From positions 1-64,000 of the forward strand of contig NZ_QUZH01000007.1 in NCBI RefSeq assembly GCF_009761675.1: a DNA stretch of 64,000 bases, given 5' to 3'. The notes beneath the pieces are model-generated. The model had not been told where the DNA came from. It saw only the letters and a program-made list of their open reading frames with translations, and did not search any database. A program made the position numbers and the translations under genes. The stretch comes from Bhargavaea sp. CC-171006. GTDB taxonomy: Bacteria; Bacillota; Bacilli; Bacillales_A; Planococcaceae. This document shows, in pieces, positions 43,670 through 52,079 of the stretch. Position 1 is the first letter of the stretch; every line of letters starts with the position of its first letter.

Positions 43670-46395
43670 AGCCGCTCACACTGAACCGCGACATCCGTCT
43701 GTCCGTCAGCGAATCACCCGACGGCAGGTTTCTGTTTGCCGGATTCGATTCGTCCGGCGATTTTATCGGAAGCCGGCCACTGAAGGAACTGCTCTTTTTC
43801 AGCCACACGCGCTCTTATATGGGACTCCTCATCGAAGACAGTGACGGTGCTGTCCGGGCAGGAAGCCGTGAAGTGGTCGAATCGTTCGGCGATTCCCACC
43901 CGTTTGTCCGCTATCTCGGAAAGTCGGATGAAGACGAGCGGTGGATCGGCATCTTCAAAGAAGCCGCGGCCATTTACCGGGAACCGGGCCTGCCCAGGAT
44001 CATCGGGGCACCGGGCGGCTCGCTGCAGGTAGCGGAAAGCGTGTCAGCGGAAGCAGCCCGCCTCCTCGACAGGGTCTTTGCTGAAATCCTGGCTGAAGGG
44101 GGAATCGGGCAGGAACGTTTGGAAGACGTCATCCGCTTCCGCCGGTCGGAGGCCGCCAAAACAACGGACGCCCCCCTCCCCTTCCGAATGGCGCTCCGTC
44201 TGTCGGAGCCGGAAGATGAGGATGACGGGTGGATGCTGGAGAGCATCCTTGTGAACCCGAAAACCGGCACGCACTGGACACCGGCAGCAGGCAAGGTCTC
44301 AAAGCCCCCATCGGAGTCTCTGCCGAAAAAGTGGAAAACGCATGCCGGCCCCGTTTCCAGGATGCAGTCCAGCATCCGCACCGTCCTCTCCGTAGAACAT
44401 GGCGTCGGGGACGGCTCATTTATCGCTCTTTCACTCGAGGACCATGAGGTTCGGAAATTCCTGAAAGACGATCTGCCGCTCCTGCAAGCGCTGGATATCG
44501 ACGTCATCCTGCCGGGCTGGCTCCGGGAAGCCGCGGAGCGCCGTGTACGGGTGCGGGCATCCGCCTCCGCCGGCTCTTCAGGCAATGCCCGCCTTGAGGA
44601 TGCACTCAACTTCAACTGGACGTTTTCTCTAGGCGGTTCCGACATTTCCGCCGAATATTTCAAGCGGCTCGTCGAGGAAAAGCGTGAGTTCATCCGTGCG
44701 GGCGATGAGTGGTTCCGGCTGGACGCCGCATGGCTCGCCCGCATCAGGGAGATGATGGAGACGGCGGAGAAAAGCGGCTGGACCGTCAAGGACCTCCTGT
44801 TCAGGGACCTTGAAGAGGAACTCGGTACGGGCCGGGAAGAAGCGGAGGACGAGGACGAAGATGATCCGTTGTTTGATTTCCTTCTCCAGCATTCGCTGAA
44901 AGACGCGGTGGAAAGGATCCGCAGCAAGGAAGGCATCCCGGAAACCCCTGTACCTTCCGGACTGCAGGCGGAACTCCGGCCCTACCAGCAGAAAGGGTTC
45001 GACTGGCTCGTATTCATGCGGAATCATGGATTCGGGGCGGTGCTTGCGGACGACATGGGGCTCGGCAAAACCGTTCAGCTTATCGCCTACCTGCTGCATG
45101 CCCGGGAATCCGGGAACGCGGAAGCCCCTTCCCTCATCATCTGCCCTACCTCAGTTATCGGAAACTGGCAAAAAGAACTACAGCGGTTTGCACCGGAACA
45201 CCCGGTCCTTATCCACTACGGAATTTCCCGCCTGAAGGGCGGTGATCTGGAAGCCGCACTGGAATCACTCGGCAACGGCCTTGTCCTGACGACTTACGGC
45301 ACGTTCATGCAGGATCATGAGGAACTGACTGCGATGGAGTGGGACGCCGTCTCGCTGGATGAAGCTCAAAACATCAAGAACATGCAGACCAAACAGTCCA
45401 GGGCGGTTAGGAAACTCAGGGGCAGGCACCACATCGCCCTGACAGGCACGCCTATCGAAAACCGGCTCGCAGAACTATGGGCGATCTTCGATTTTATCCA
45501 CAGAGGTTACTTGGGCCGCTTCTCGGAGTTCCAGGAAGCATTTATCGGGCCGATCGAGCGGGACGGTTCGGAAAAACAGATGCAGCGTCTGCGAGCAAAA
45601 ATTTCCCCATTCCTTCTGCGGCGGATCAAATCAGACCCGGCGCTAAAGCTCAACCTTCCCGACAAGCTCGAGGAAAACGAGTTCGTGCCGCTCACCGAAG
45701 AGCAGGCCGCACTTTATGAAGGTTATATCAGCGAAACAAAAGCGACTCTTATGGAAGCGGAAGGATTCCGCAGGCGCGGCATCATCCTTAAAATGCTTAG
45801 CCGGCTGAAGCAGCTCTGCAACCATCCTTCCCTTTTCCTGAAGGAGCCGTTCGCGGAGCCGGATGAGATGATTGCCCGGTCCAAGAAGCTCGAGCGGATC
45901 ATGACGCTCACAGCGGATATTGTCGACCGCGGCGAGCAGGTGCTCATCTTCACCCAATACATCGGCATGGGGGAACTGATCCGTCACTGCCTGTCCAGCC
46001 TTTATGACATTGAAGCACCATTCCTGACCGGCAGCATGCCGAAGGGCCGCCGCGACAGTCTCGTCGAGGAATTTCAGGACGGCGGCTTCCCGGTGTTCAT
46101 CCTGTCGCTGAAGGCCGGCGGTACCGGGCTGAATCTTACGGCAGCCAACCATGTGCTGCATGCTGACCGATGGTGGAACCCGGCTGTCGAAAACCAAGCG
46201 ACCGACCGTGCCTATCGGATTGGCCAGGATCGCTTTGTGCATGTCCGCAAATTCGTGACCATCGGCACAATCGAAGAAAAGATTGACAAGATGATCTCCG
46301 AAAAAGCTGCTCTCTCCGCCGACCTCATCCAGTCCGGCGCCTGGATCACGGAACTCACTGACGAAGAACTGAACGACCTGTTCATGATCGGGTGA
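43666..46395 (+). CDS. ywqA: SNF2-family helicase YwqA
   Basis: The 909-residue protein has a bacterial SNF2-associated N-terminal region and a SNF2 ATPase. Motifs are DDMGLGKTVQL (I), LTTYGTFM (Ib), DEAQNIKN (II), LTGTPIENR (III), LKAGGTGLNLTAA (V) and ATDRAYRIGQ (VI). SNF2 enzymes translocate on duplex DNA; YwqA is linked to DNA repair or recombination by family. It is translationally coupled to ywqB. Repeat array 3 begins right after its stop codon. Confidence 0.96.
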   Translation: MKPLTLNRDIRLSVSESPDGRFLFAGFDSSGDFIGSRPLKELLFFSHTRSYMGLLIEDSDGAVRAGSREVVESFGDSHPFVRYLGKSDEDERWIGIFKEAAAIYREPGLPRIIGAPGGSLQVAESVSAEAARLLDRVFAEILAEGGIGQERLEDVIRFRRSEAAKTTDAPLPFRMALRLSEPEDEDDGWMLESILVNPKTGTHWTPAAGKVSKPPSESLPKKWKTHAGPVSRMQSSIRTVLSVEHGVGDGSFIALSLEDHEVRKFLKDDLPLLQALDIDVILPGWLREAAERRVRVRASASAGSSGNARLEDALNFNWTFSLGGSDISAEYFKRLVEEKREFIRAGDEWFRLDAAWLARIREMMETAEKSGWTVKDLLFRDLEEELGTGREEAEDEDEDDPLFDFLLQHSLKDAVERIRSKEGIPETPVPSGLQAELRPYQQKGFDWLVFMRNHGFGAVLADDMGLGKTVQLIAYLLHARESGNAEAPSLIICPTSVIGNWQKELQRFAPEHPVLIHYGISRLKGGDLEAALESLGNGLVLTTYGTFMQDHEELTAMEWDAVSLDEAQNIKNMQTKQSRAVRKLRGRHHIALTGTPIENRLAELWAIFDFIHRGYLGRFSEFQEAFIGPIERDGSEKQMQRLRAKISPFLLRRIKSDPALKLNLPDKLEENEFVPLTEEQAALYEGYISETKATLMEAEGFRRRGIILKMLSRLKQLCNHPSLFLKEPFAEPDEMIARSKKLERIMTLTADIVDRGEQVLIFTQYIGMGELIRHCLSSLYDIEAPFLTGSMPKGRRDSLVEEFQDGGFPVFILSLKAGGTGLNLTAANHVLHADRWWNPAVENQATDRAYRIGQDRFVHVRKFVTIGTIEEKIDKMISEKAALSADLIQSGAWITELTDEELNDLFMIG

Positions 46396-46399
46396 GCGG

Positions 46400-46462
46400 C
46401 GGAACGGTGATGATCTCTGGTGAGATGTTGATGATCTTTTGTGAAACGTTGACGATCCTTCC
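46400..46462 (+). repeat. 21-bp direct repeat array 3
   Basis: Three units read on the plus strand at 46400-46420, 46421-46441 and 46442-46462. The second and third begin TGAGATGTTGA and TGAAACGTTGA. The first is degraded. The array starts 4 nt after the ywqA stop (46393-46395). Confidence 0.85.
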
Positions 46463-46493
46463 ATTTCATATCAAGCTGTCCTATGTAGCAGAC

Positions 46494-46527
46494 GGCCCGG
46501 CCACCCCCATGGCCGGGCCATCTTTTA
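46494..46527 (+). terminator. Terminator after ywqA
   Basis: GGCCCGGCCA and TGGCCGGGCC form a 10-bp perfect stem. CATCTTTTATC follows on the plus strand. It is convergent with the 53-residue gene on the other strand. Confidence 0.75.
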
Positions 46528-46556
46528 TCCTGTATTCTCCACCATTTTTCACTCAT

Positions 46557-46718
46557 TCATCGCTTCATGACGAATTTCAGAACATCCGATTCTTGCCAAT
46601 GACGATCACTCAGCTTTTTCTCCAGATAAATGACACGCTCGTTAAGATGGGCGACAATCCGGATCAGCTGCTCAATCTGCTGCTCGGTCCGGCCGAGCTG
46701 CTGCTTAATGTGCTCCAT
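46557..46718 (-). CDS. 53-residue coiled-coil protein, unrecognised
   Basis: ATG 46718 is preceded by AAAGGAAC, giving an SD spacing of about 9 nt. The product is MEHIKQQLGRTEQQIEQ... followed by LIRIVAHLNERVIYLEKK and a tail ending VMKR. Heptad pattern and charge indicate one long amphipathic helix, so a dimeric coiled coil is likely. It lies between ywqA and ssb, downstream of ssb on the same strand after a 118-bp gap. It is too short for common gene-finder cutoffs. Codon use looks natural and the frame is closed cleanly. Confidence 0.65.
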   Translation of the reverse strand: MEHIKQQLGRTEQQIEQLIRIVAHLNERVIYLEKKLSDRHWQESDVLKFVMKR

Positions 46719-46836
46719 GCCATAAGTTCCTTTCTGAAGGGTGGCGTTTCCTGATCAAAGGGTGTGTGGGATGGCCCTAATGGGTCCGGTTAGCGATCCG
46801 GGCTTTCCGGCGTTGCGGTCCCGCCGGATTCCCGGG

Positions 46837-47367
46837 TCATGGCCGGATCGGTTCTTCTTGGTCTTCTTCTTTCCGGTTTTCGAATACCAGCTCGGGCGGA
46901 AGGGTCTGTCCCCTGACAGCCGGACTTCCGTGTCGGTCATGATGGTAGTCCTGCTTTACCCGTTCTTCCGGCCCTGTGTTCTGATATGGTCCGGCATTTG
47001 TCCCTGCTGCATTGCCCCCTTGCGGACTGTCGGCCACAACAGTCGTGCGGGCAGGCGGTTTTGTAGCAAGGAAGCGGACTTCCTCACTCACCACCTCCGT
47101 GACATAGACCCGGTTGCCGTCTTTTTCATAGGATCTTGCCTGCAGGCGGCCTCCGATGCTGACAAGCGATCCCTTGCCGCAGTACTTCACGGTGTTGATT
47201 GCCGCTTTTCCCCAGGCCGTGCACAAAACAAAATCCGCGTCATTGTCCCGGTCATTCCTGAACCTTCGGTTGACGGCCAGCACAAAACTGGTCTGGACCC
47301 GCCCTTCCGAAAGGTTCTTCAGTTCGGGATCCTTCGTAAGACGCCCGACCAATGCCACCTGATTCAA
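46837..47367 (-). CDS. ssbB: Single-stranded DNA-binding protein (SsbB position)
   Basis: The 176-residue protein has an OB-fold (about 1-110, NQVALVGRLTKDPELKNL and FVLCTAWGKAA) and a long disordered, polar C-terminal tail. The usual acidic tip (DDDLPF type) is not present; it ends KEEDQEEPIRP. The start is TTG 47367 behind a perfect AAGGAGGTG site. Synteny next to ywpF and fabZ matches B. subtilis ssbB, a competence gene, although that one is shorter (113 residues). The frame upstream of 47367 is open but has no ribosome site. Confidence 0.9.
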   Translation of the reverse strand: MNQVALVGRLTKDPELKNLSEGRVQTSFVLAVNRRFRNDRDNDADFVLCTAWGKAAINTVKYCGKGSLVSIGGRLQARSYEKDGNRVYVTEVVSEEVRFLATKPPARTTVVADSPQGGNAAGTNAGPYQNTGPEERVKQDYHHDRHGSPAVRGQTLPPELVFENRKEEDQEEPIRP

Positions 47368-47425
47368 TCGTTCACCTCCTTCACTGTAGTTGAGCCAAGC
47401 ATACTTGAGCAGAGAGGCAGGAAGC

Positions 47426-47477
47426 AAAACGCTATTTTTGAAGATTGGACCCGTATTTTGCGGCAAAATTGATTTTT
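47426..47477 (-). promoter_or_regulatory. Possible ComK AT-boxes upstream of ssb
   Basis: Two copies of AAAA-N5-TTTT occur at 47426-47438 and 47465-47477. This is the shape of ComK AT-boxes. The 26-bp gap is not one of the classic spacers (8, 18 or 31), so I hold this weakly. Confidence 0.3.
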
Positions 47478-47644
47478 GCCCAAAATGAACTCCGGTTAAG
47501 CAAATAGCTGCATCCTTGTCATAACTGGGTTTTCTGTTTTTTTCGGTCACCTCTAAAATCGAATTTTGGCAGTTACGAAAGAATATTTCTGCAAGGTTCC
47601 GGTATGGTATACTGGGCGTACAAAATACCGGGGGGTGAAGCCCT

Positions 47645-48091
47645 GTGAAATCATTTAAACTGCTGTCTGTCCATTTTGAGAGGAATGACGGAGAATTCTT
47701 TTCCTGCCCACTTTTCGACGGAATCATCATCAATGAAGAAAACAGCCGCCGCTCCTGGATCCTGGAGATGTTCATCGATAAAGAGCACAAGCCGGTGTTT
47801 GATGAATGGCTTGAATCGGGTGAAGTTCTTAACGCAAAGGCTGTCATTTCCTACCCTGAAAACGAACCTGCCGGATTCAGGCTCGCCGTTTATGCGGTAA
47901 AAGAAATCGGCGACCATATCTCAATCCTTCTGAAAGGACCGCTAAAGCGGGTCCGTTCCCAGTACGCCGAACACCTCCTCGAGGAACTGATCGCCGAAGG
48001 GCTGCAGGGAGACGAAATGCTTGACCGTTTCAGGTCAGACATGAAAAACCGGCCGCAGCTTAAGCGCGACCGGGATAAACAAAATTCCTGA
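47645..48091 (+). CDS. ywpF: YwpF-family protein
   Basis: The 148-residue soluble protein starts MKSFKLLSVHF and has the patterns SCPLFDGIIINEENSRRSW and LEMFIDKEHKPVF of the YwpF family. Its function is not established. GTG 47645 lies behind GGGGGGTGAA. Divergent from ssb, matching the ssbB-ywpF-fabZ region of B. subtilis. The C-terminal tail is basic and polar. Confidence 0.85.
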   Translation: MKSFKLLSVHFERNDGEFFSCPLFDGIIINEENSRRSWILEMFIDKEHKPVFDEWLESGEVLNAKAVISYPENEPAGFRLAVYAVKEIGDHISILLKGPLKRVRSQYAEHLLEELIAEGLQGDEMLDRFRSDMKNRPQLKRDRDKQNS

Positions 48092-48126
48092 GCTTGCCGC
48101 CTCTGCAGGCGGTTCTTTACATGACA

Positions 48127-48165
48127 AAACCCGGCCGGGCGCCTGCCCGAGCCGGGTTCTTTTTC
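48127..48165 (+). terminator. Terminator after ywpF
   Basis: AACCCGGC and GCCGGGTT arms with an inner CGGGC/GCCCG stem, followed by CTTTTTC. Confidence 0.85.
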
Positions 48166-48166
48166 A

Positions 48167-48514
48167 TCAGCCGCCGCCCATGCCGCCGCCATTGCCGTTT
48201 CCATTGCGGTTAAGATCATCTTCTATGATATCTTTCCGCTGTTCGACATCCGTTCCTCCGCCGTTATCATTTCCGAACTCACCGAATCCCGGTCCCGTAC
48301 CATCTCGGTCGACGGGGCCGTTTGTCCCGTTCCCGTTCATGCCGTCACCGTTTCCGTCATTGATCCGGTCTTCATCGTACATCCGGTTATTGCCGTCCTG
48401 GATGTCCTCCATCGGAGTTTCGTTGTTTGCCGGGAGTGCGTCCTGGTTGTTCCCGTTGCAACCCGCAAGTATGACAGCGGTGGCAAACAGTGTCGGTGCC
48501 GCTTTTTTCAGCAT
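48167..48514 (-). CDS. Small Asn/Gly/Asp-rich lipoprotein
   Basis: The 115-residue protein has a lipoprotein signal with lipobox ILAGC, then a low-complexity body of N, G and D ending in GNGNGGGMGGG. It has no folded domain I can name. GGAGG lies 7 nt before ATG 48514. Such lipoproteins are common in Planococcaceae. It is convergent with ywpF. Confidence 0.75.
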   Translation of the reverse strand: MLKKAAPTLFATAVILAGCNGNNQDALPANNETPMEDIQDGNNRMYDEDRINDGNGDGMNGNGTNGPVDRDGTGPGFGEFGNDNGGGTDVEQRKDIIEDDLNRNGNGNGGGMGGG

Positions 48515-48711
48515 TAAAAATCCTCCCCTCCGGCTTTTGTGCAAGGCTTCAGCACGGCCGTCCGGACGGCCACTCTGCCTCGGTCATCACGCAGGCCTGC
48601 GCGATGGTCTTAGCTTGGCCGTTTGGGGAGGAACGATGATTAAATTCTCATTTCCTATTTCAGCCTGCACTTCCCGCATGAAGCGGACTTTCCTGCACAT
48701 GCTAAATGAAG

Positions 48712-49158
48712 TCAGGCTTCTGACGCTTCGGCCTTGGGGCCGATGGCGAACAGGATATCCGCTTCGCATGCGATTTCGCCGTCGACCCGGGCGATGGCAT
48801 GGCCCTTGCCCATCGTGCCCCTGAGGCGCGTGAGCTCGACTTCCAAATCCAGCCGGTCACCAGGCTTTACCTGCCGTTTGAAGCGGCAATTGTCGATGCC
48901 GGTGAAAAACGCAAGCCTGCCTGCATTGTCTTCAATCGAAAGTACTGCAGTCGCCCCTACCTGCGCCAGCGCCTCGACGATCAGGACACCCGGCATGACC
49001 GGATAGCCGGGAAAATGTCCATTGAAGAAATCTTCATTGATGGTCACGTTCTTATAGCCTGCTGCCCGCTTGCCCTCTTCCAGTTCCGTTATCCGGTCGA
49101 CCAGAAGAAACGGATAGCGGTGCGGCAGGATTGCCTGAATCTGTTCTGTCGTCAACAT
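48712..49158 (-). CDS. fabZ: 3-hydroxyacyl-ACP dehydratase FabZ
   Basis: The 148-residue hot-dog-fold enzyme dehydrates 3-hydroxyacyl-ACP in type II fatty-acid synthesis. The catalytic His lies in [13 protein letters not shown] and the Glu in [22 protein letters not shown] 49158 has GGAGG 7 nt upstream; the longer frame from 49203 reaches into the epuA 3' end and is rejected. It is in the known mbl-fabZ neighbourhood. Confidence 0.96.
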   Translation of the reverse strand: MLTTEQIQAILPHRYPFLLVDRITELEEGKRAAGYKNVTINEDFFNGHFPGYPVMPGVLIVEALAQVGATAVLSIEDNAGRLAFFTGIDNCRFKRQVKPGDRLDLEVELTRLRGTMGKGHAIARVDGEIACEADILFAIGPKAEASEA

Positions 49159-49195
49159 ACGTGCTCCTCCTTCAATATGGCCTGCCTGATGGCGG

Positions 49196-49672
49196 TCATA
49201 CATCGCCTTTGATCATTTTCCAGATGTGCTGCCATGTCTCCGGCTTCAGTGCATCAAGTGCCTTGCCGTCACCGATGACACCGTAGCCGAACATCACGCC
49301 CAGCACGGCGGCCAGCACGACACCTATCAGAAACAACAGTACGCGCAGCCAGATCGGAATGAGCCGGATCTGGACCCAGCGGCCGACCTCCTGCCGGCCG
49401 CCTTCCGTTGCAGCCTGTTTTCCCGCCGTTTTTTTTCGTGCACCTGCAAGCGCCTTTTCCCGCTCCGCGGTCCGGTTGGTTGCCTTGAACACTTTGCCTG
49501 CTGTACGCTGCGGTGGAGGAACTGCGGCCACGGAGGCTTTATTCCGTCCGGCAGTTTTTTGCCGCTCAGCCGTCCGGTTTGTCGCGCGGAATGTCCGTTC
49601 ACCTGAGCGGCCGGTTATCCCGTTTTTTTGCCGTTTGCCGGTATTCTGTTCGGTCTTTTCTTTTCCAGTCAT
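49196..49672 (-). CDS. epuA: EpuA-like RNA polymerase beta-associated membrane protein
   Basis: The 158-residue protein has a long basic, disordered N-terminal part (about 1-95) and one membrane helix (about 103-128, [19 protein letters not shown] region) followed by [17 protein letters not shown], the EpuA signature. EpuA is annotated as an RNA polymerase beta-subunit family protein, but its role is unclear. The basic part holds an internal repeat, [13 protein letters not shown] and [13 protein letters not shown]. It lies between mbl and fabZ. Confidence 0.85.
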   Translation of the reverse strand: MTGKEKTEQNTGKRQKNGITGRSGERTFRATNRTAERQKTAGRNKASVAAVPPPQRTAGKVFKATNRTAEREKALAGARKKTAGKQAATEGGRQEVGRWVQIRLIPIWLRVLLFLIGVVLAAVLGVMFGYGVIGDGKALDALKPETWQHIWKMIKGDV

Positions 49673-49699
49673 TGCAATCTCCCTAATCCGTGCATTGAT

Positions 49700-50695
49700 T
49701 TAGCGTTTGACGAATACCGGCCGCTGACGGTCCAGCATGATGCCTGTCCCCGTCACTACACATCCAAGCGGATCGTCTGCCAGATAGACAGGCACCTTCA
49801 CCTGTTCAGACAGCAGGCCGTCAATTCCGTCAAGAAGCGCGCCTCCGCCCGTCAGGATGATGCCCCGGTCGATGATGTCCGCCGAAAGCTCCGGAGGTGT
49901 CTTTTCCAGCACGTTCCTGGCTCCCTGGACGATCGCCATGACAGATTCCCTTATGGCACCGGCTACTTTGTCGGAATCCACTGTAACGGCACGGGGAAGG
50001 CCGCTGACGAGATCCCTGCCGCGAATGTCGATCGTCTTCTTTTCCGCACCCGGAAGCGCCGTCCCGATCTCTTGTTTGATCAGCTCCGCTGTCCGTTCCC
50101 CGATCAGCAGCTGCTCATGTTTCTTGATGTACTGCAGTATGTCCGCATCAAACGTGTATCCTCCGATTTTGACGGACTGGCTTGTGACGATCCCCCCCAT
50201 CGACAGGACCGCAATGTCGGTCGTGCCTCCGCCGATGTCAATGATCATATTGCCACTCGGCTGGAAGATATCCATACCGGCGCCGATTGCGGCAACCTTC
50301 GGCTCTTCTTCTATGTATACACTGCGGGCACCAGCCTTAAGCGCAGCATCCTGGATCGCTTTCTGCTCGACAGCGGTCACCTCGACCGGGCAGCAGATCA
50401 GAATTCTCGGTTTTCGGAGAAATCCTTTTACACCGAGACGGTCAATAAACTTGGTCAGCATGGCTTCGGTCATATCAAAATCGGCGATGACGCCGTCTTT
50501 CAGCGGACGGATGGTCTGGATGGTCCCCGGCGCACGTCCGAGCATCCGGTATGCCTCGTCCCCTACAGCCAGCACCTGTTTTGTTTTCGGATCAATCGCG
50601 ACGACCGAAGGCTCGTTCAGCACGACGCCGCTCCCCTTCACGTGAATCAGCGTGTTCGACGTGCCGAGGTCGATTCCGATATCCCTGTAGAACAT
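49700..50695 (-). CDS. mbl: MreB-like cytoskeletal protein Mbl
   Basis: The 331-residue actin-fold ATPase guides lateral wall synthesis. Phosphate-1 motif GIDLGTSNTLIHVKG, phosphate-2 NMIIDIGGGTTDIAVLS and the adenosine motif ILTGGGALLDG are visible. It lies between spoIIID and epuA as in Bacillus, where this position is Mbl rather than MreB. Confidence 0.95.
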   Translation of the reverse strand: MFYRDIGIDLGTSNTLIHVKGSGVVLNEPSVVAIDPKTKQVLAVGDEAYRMLGRAPGTIQTIRPLKDGVIADFDMTEAMLTKFIDRLGVKGFLRKPRILICCPVEVTAVEQKAIQDAALKAGARSVYIEEEPKVAAIGAGMDIFQPSGNMIIDIGGGTTDIAVLSMGGIVTSQSVKIGGYTFDADILQYIKKHEQLLIGERTAELIKQEIGTALPGAEKKTIDIRGRDLVSGLPRAVTVDSDKVAGAIRESVMAIVQGARNVLEKTPPELSADIIDRGIILTGGGALLDGIDGLLSEQVKVPVYLADDPLGCVVTGTGIMLDRQRPVFVKR

Positions 50696-50798
50696 ATCCG
50701 TGCTCCCTTCGTCCGTCTCCCATACGTTTTTCTGTCTTGTCCCATTTTATCATAGCAGCCGGACAATGAACATATGGGAATCACGGCTGCTCTCCCAT

Positions 50799-50852
50799 GA
50801 AAAAAGCGCCCCGTCGGTCCGGCAGAATGCCGGACGCGGACCGCTTTTTCAG
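50799..50852 (-). terminator. Terminator after spoIIID
   Basis: A compound hairpin with an inner GTCCGGCA/TGCCGGAC stem and an outer GCGGTCC-like stem is followed by TTTTTT on the minus strand. Confidence 0.8.
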
Positions 50853-51142
50853 GATTTCGGGGCCGCCGGTTCCTTGCACCCTTCCGACCCGGTGCGGGTG
50901 CGGCGCCACTTGTCGCGCGTCGCCTCGCCTCCGCGCAGGTGCCGGATCGCCTTGTGATAGGCGAGCACCTCCGCGACTTCACGTGCCAGCTCCCCATCCA
51001 CGTTCGGGAGCCGCTCCGTCAGATCCTTGTGGACGGTGCTTTTGGAATATCCCGTCGATCGGGCAAGCGCCCGGACGGTCGCCCTCGTCTCCAGCAGCAA
51101 TTCCCCCAACTTCAGGCATCGGCGCCGGATATGTTCGTGCAC
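50849..51142 (-). CDS. spoIIID: Sporulation transcription regulator SpoIIID
   Basis: The 97-residue DNA-binding protein matches SpoIIID with the helix-turn-helix GYSKSTVHKDLTERLP and YHKAIRHLRGGEATRDK. It regulates mother-cell genes with sigma-E and sigma-K. GTG 51142 is behind AGGAAAGGAAG. It is about 10 residues longer than usual, with an extra Pro/Ala/Ser tail. Its presence supports endospore ancestry. Confidence 0.95.
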   Translation of the reverse strand: MHEHIRRRCLKLGELLLETRATVRALARSTGYSKSTVHKDLTERLPNVDGELAREVAEVLAYHKAIRHLRGGEATRDKWRRTRTGSEGCKEPAAPKS

Positions 51143-51277
51143 GTTCTCTTCCTTTCCTCATGTAGGAACGCTTTTCACAACATATGCCGCCAATCGGGGA
51201 TTCAGACCGGATGAAGGAAAATCGTCTTTGGGAAGAAAGGCGGTGACCGCACTGTTCGGGAGGATTGTCGTTTGCAA

Positions 51278-51319
51278 CGCTTCTTTAGCAACGTCTCAAT
51301 ATACTTTGTTAACGTCCCC
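51278..51319 (-). repeat. 21-bp direct repeat array 4
   Basis: Two units read on the minus strand: 51319-51299 (GGGGACGTTAAC...) and 51298-51278 (TGAGACGTTGC...). They lie between the spoIIQ terminator and the spoIIID start. This is the shortest and most degraded array. Confidence 0.7.
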
Positions 51320-51343
51320 CCCTCACCGGATCCCCAAAACATT

Positions 51344-51382
51344 AAAAACCGGGCAGCACGACACTTGGTCGGCTGCCCGGCT
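51344..51382 (-). terminator. Terminator after spoIIQ
   Basis: CCGGGCAGC and GCTGCCCGG arms are followed by TTTTTAATG on the minus strand. Confidence 0.9.
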
Positions 51383-51386
51383 GAGA

Positions 51387-52049
51387 TCAGAATGCCAGGT
51401 AATTCCCCGGATTCACCGCGACACCATCTTTTTTCACTTCGAAGAGCAGGTGATTGCCTGCCGTCGGGTTCCACTCGTTGGCGGCAGTAGTGGCGATCGT
51501 CTCACCCTGGGCAACCTGGTCGCCCTTTTCCACTTGAATGCCCGTGACCGAGCCATAAGTCGTCTCCAGGCCATCAGCATGCTTGATGGTCACCTTGTTG
51601 CCCATGAATTCGTCGACAACCACGTCTTCCACCGTGCCGCTCAGCACTGCCTTCACCTCGAACGGCTCATCACCGTTCGAGAGTGACACGCCGCTGTTTG
51701 TCACATACGTCTGACTAAAGACGAGAAGAGCTTTCTCTCGCTGCTCTGAATCTGCTTCCATGTCATAGTATTCCTGAATAACAGATACGCCATCGAGAAG
51801 CGCTTCATCGAACGGGAATTTCATGGTTTCGTTCGAGGCATTGGTTTCCACAGTGACGTTTCCGCCTCCACCTGCGGGACCGGATTGTGATACTTCAGCT
51901 TTTTCACCTGCATCGTCATTCGTTACTGCCTGATAGGTCCAGACCATCCCTACGAATAAGACCGCGAATCCTGAATAGATGGCCGGCCACAACCAGCTTT
52001 TGCGATTCTTGTTCTTCTGAGAAGGATTATTCGGTTTCTCTTCTCTCAT
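51387..52049 (-). CDS. spoIIQ: Stage II sporulation protein Q (degenerate LytM)
   Basis: The 220-residue protein has a membrane anchor (about 22-43), a linker and an LytM domain (about 125-215, VTIKHADGLETTYGSV and GNHLLFEV). The first HxxxD-type metal ligand is missing, as in SpoIIQ, which forms the forespore side of the SpoIIQ-SpoIIIAH channel. ATG 52049 is chosen with GAGG 8 nt upstream; two upstream in-frame starts overlap the SD. It is shorter than B. subtilis SpoIIQ (283). It follows spoIID by 30 bp. Confidence 0.88.
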   Translation of the reverse strand: MREEKPNNPSQKNKNRKSWLWPAIYSGFAVLFVGMVWTYQAVTNDDAGEKAEVSQSGPAGGGGNVTVETNASNETMKFPFDEALLDGVSVIQEYYDMEADSEQREKALLVFSQTYVTNSGVSLSNGDEPFEVKAVLSGTVEDVVVDEFMGNKVTIKHADGLETTYGSVTGIQVEKGDQVAQGETIATTAANEWNPTAGNHLLFEVKKDGVAVNPGNYLAF

Positions 52050-52079
52050 TATCATCACCTCAACCGCATTGTTGGCAGG

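Noticed and set aside
43974-44936. Minus-strand open frame opposite ywqA
   Set aside because: Ser/Arg-rich shadow of the SNF2 gene, without conserved motifs.
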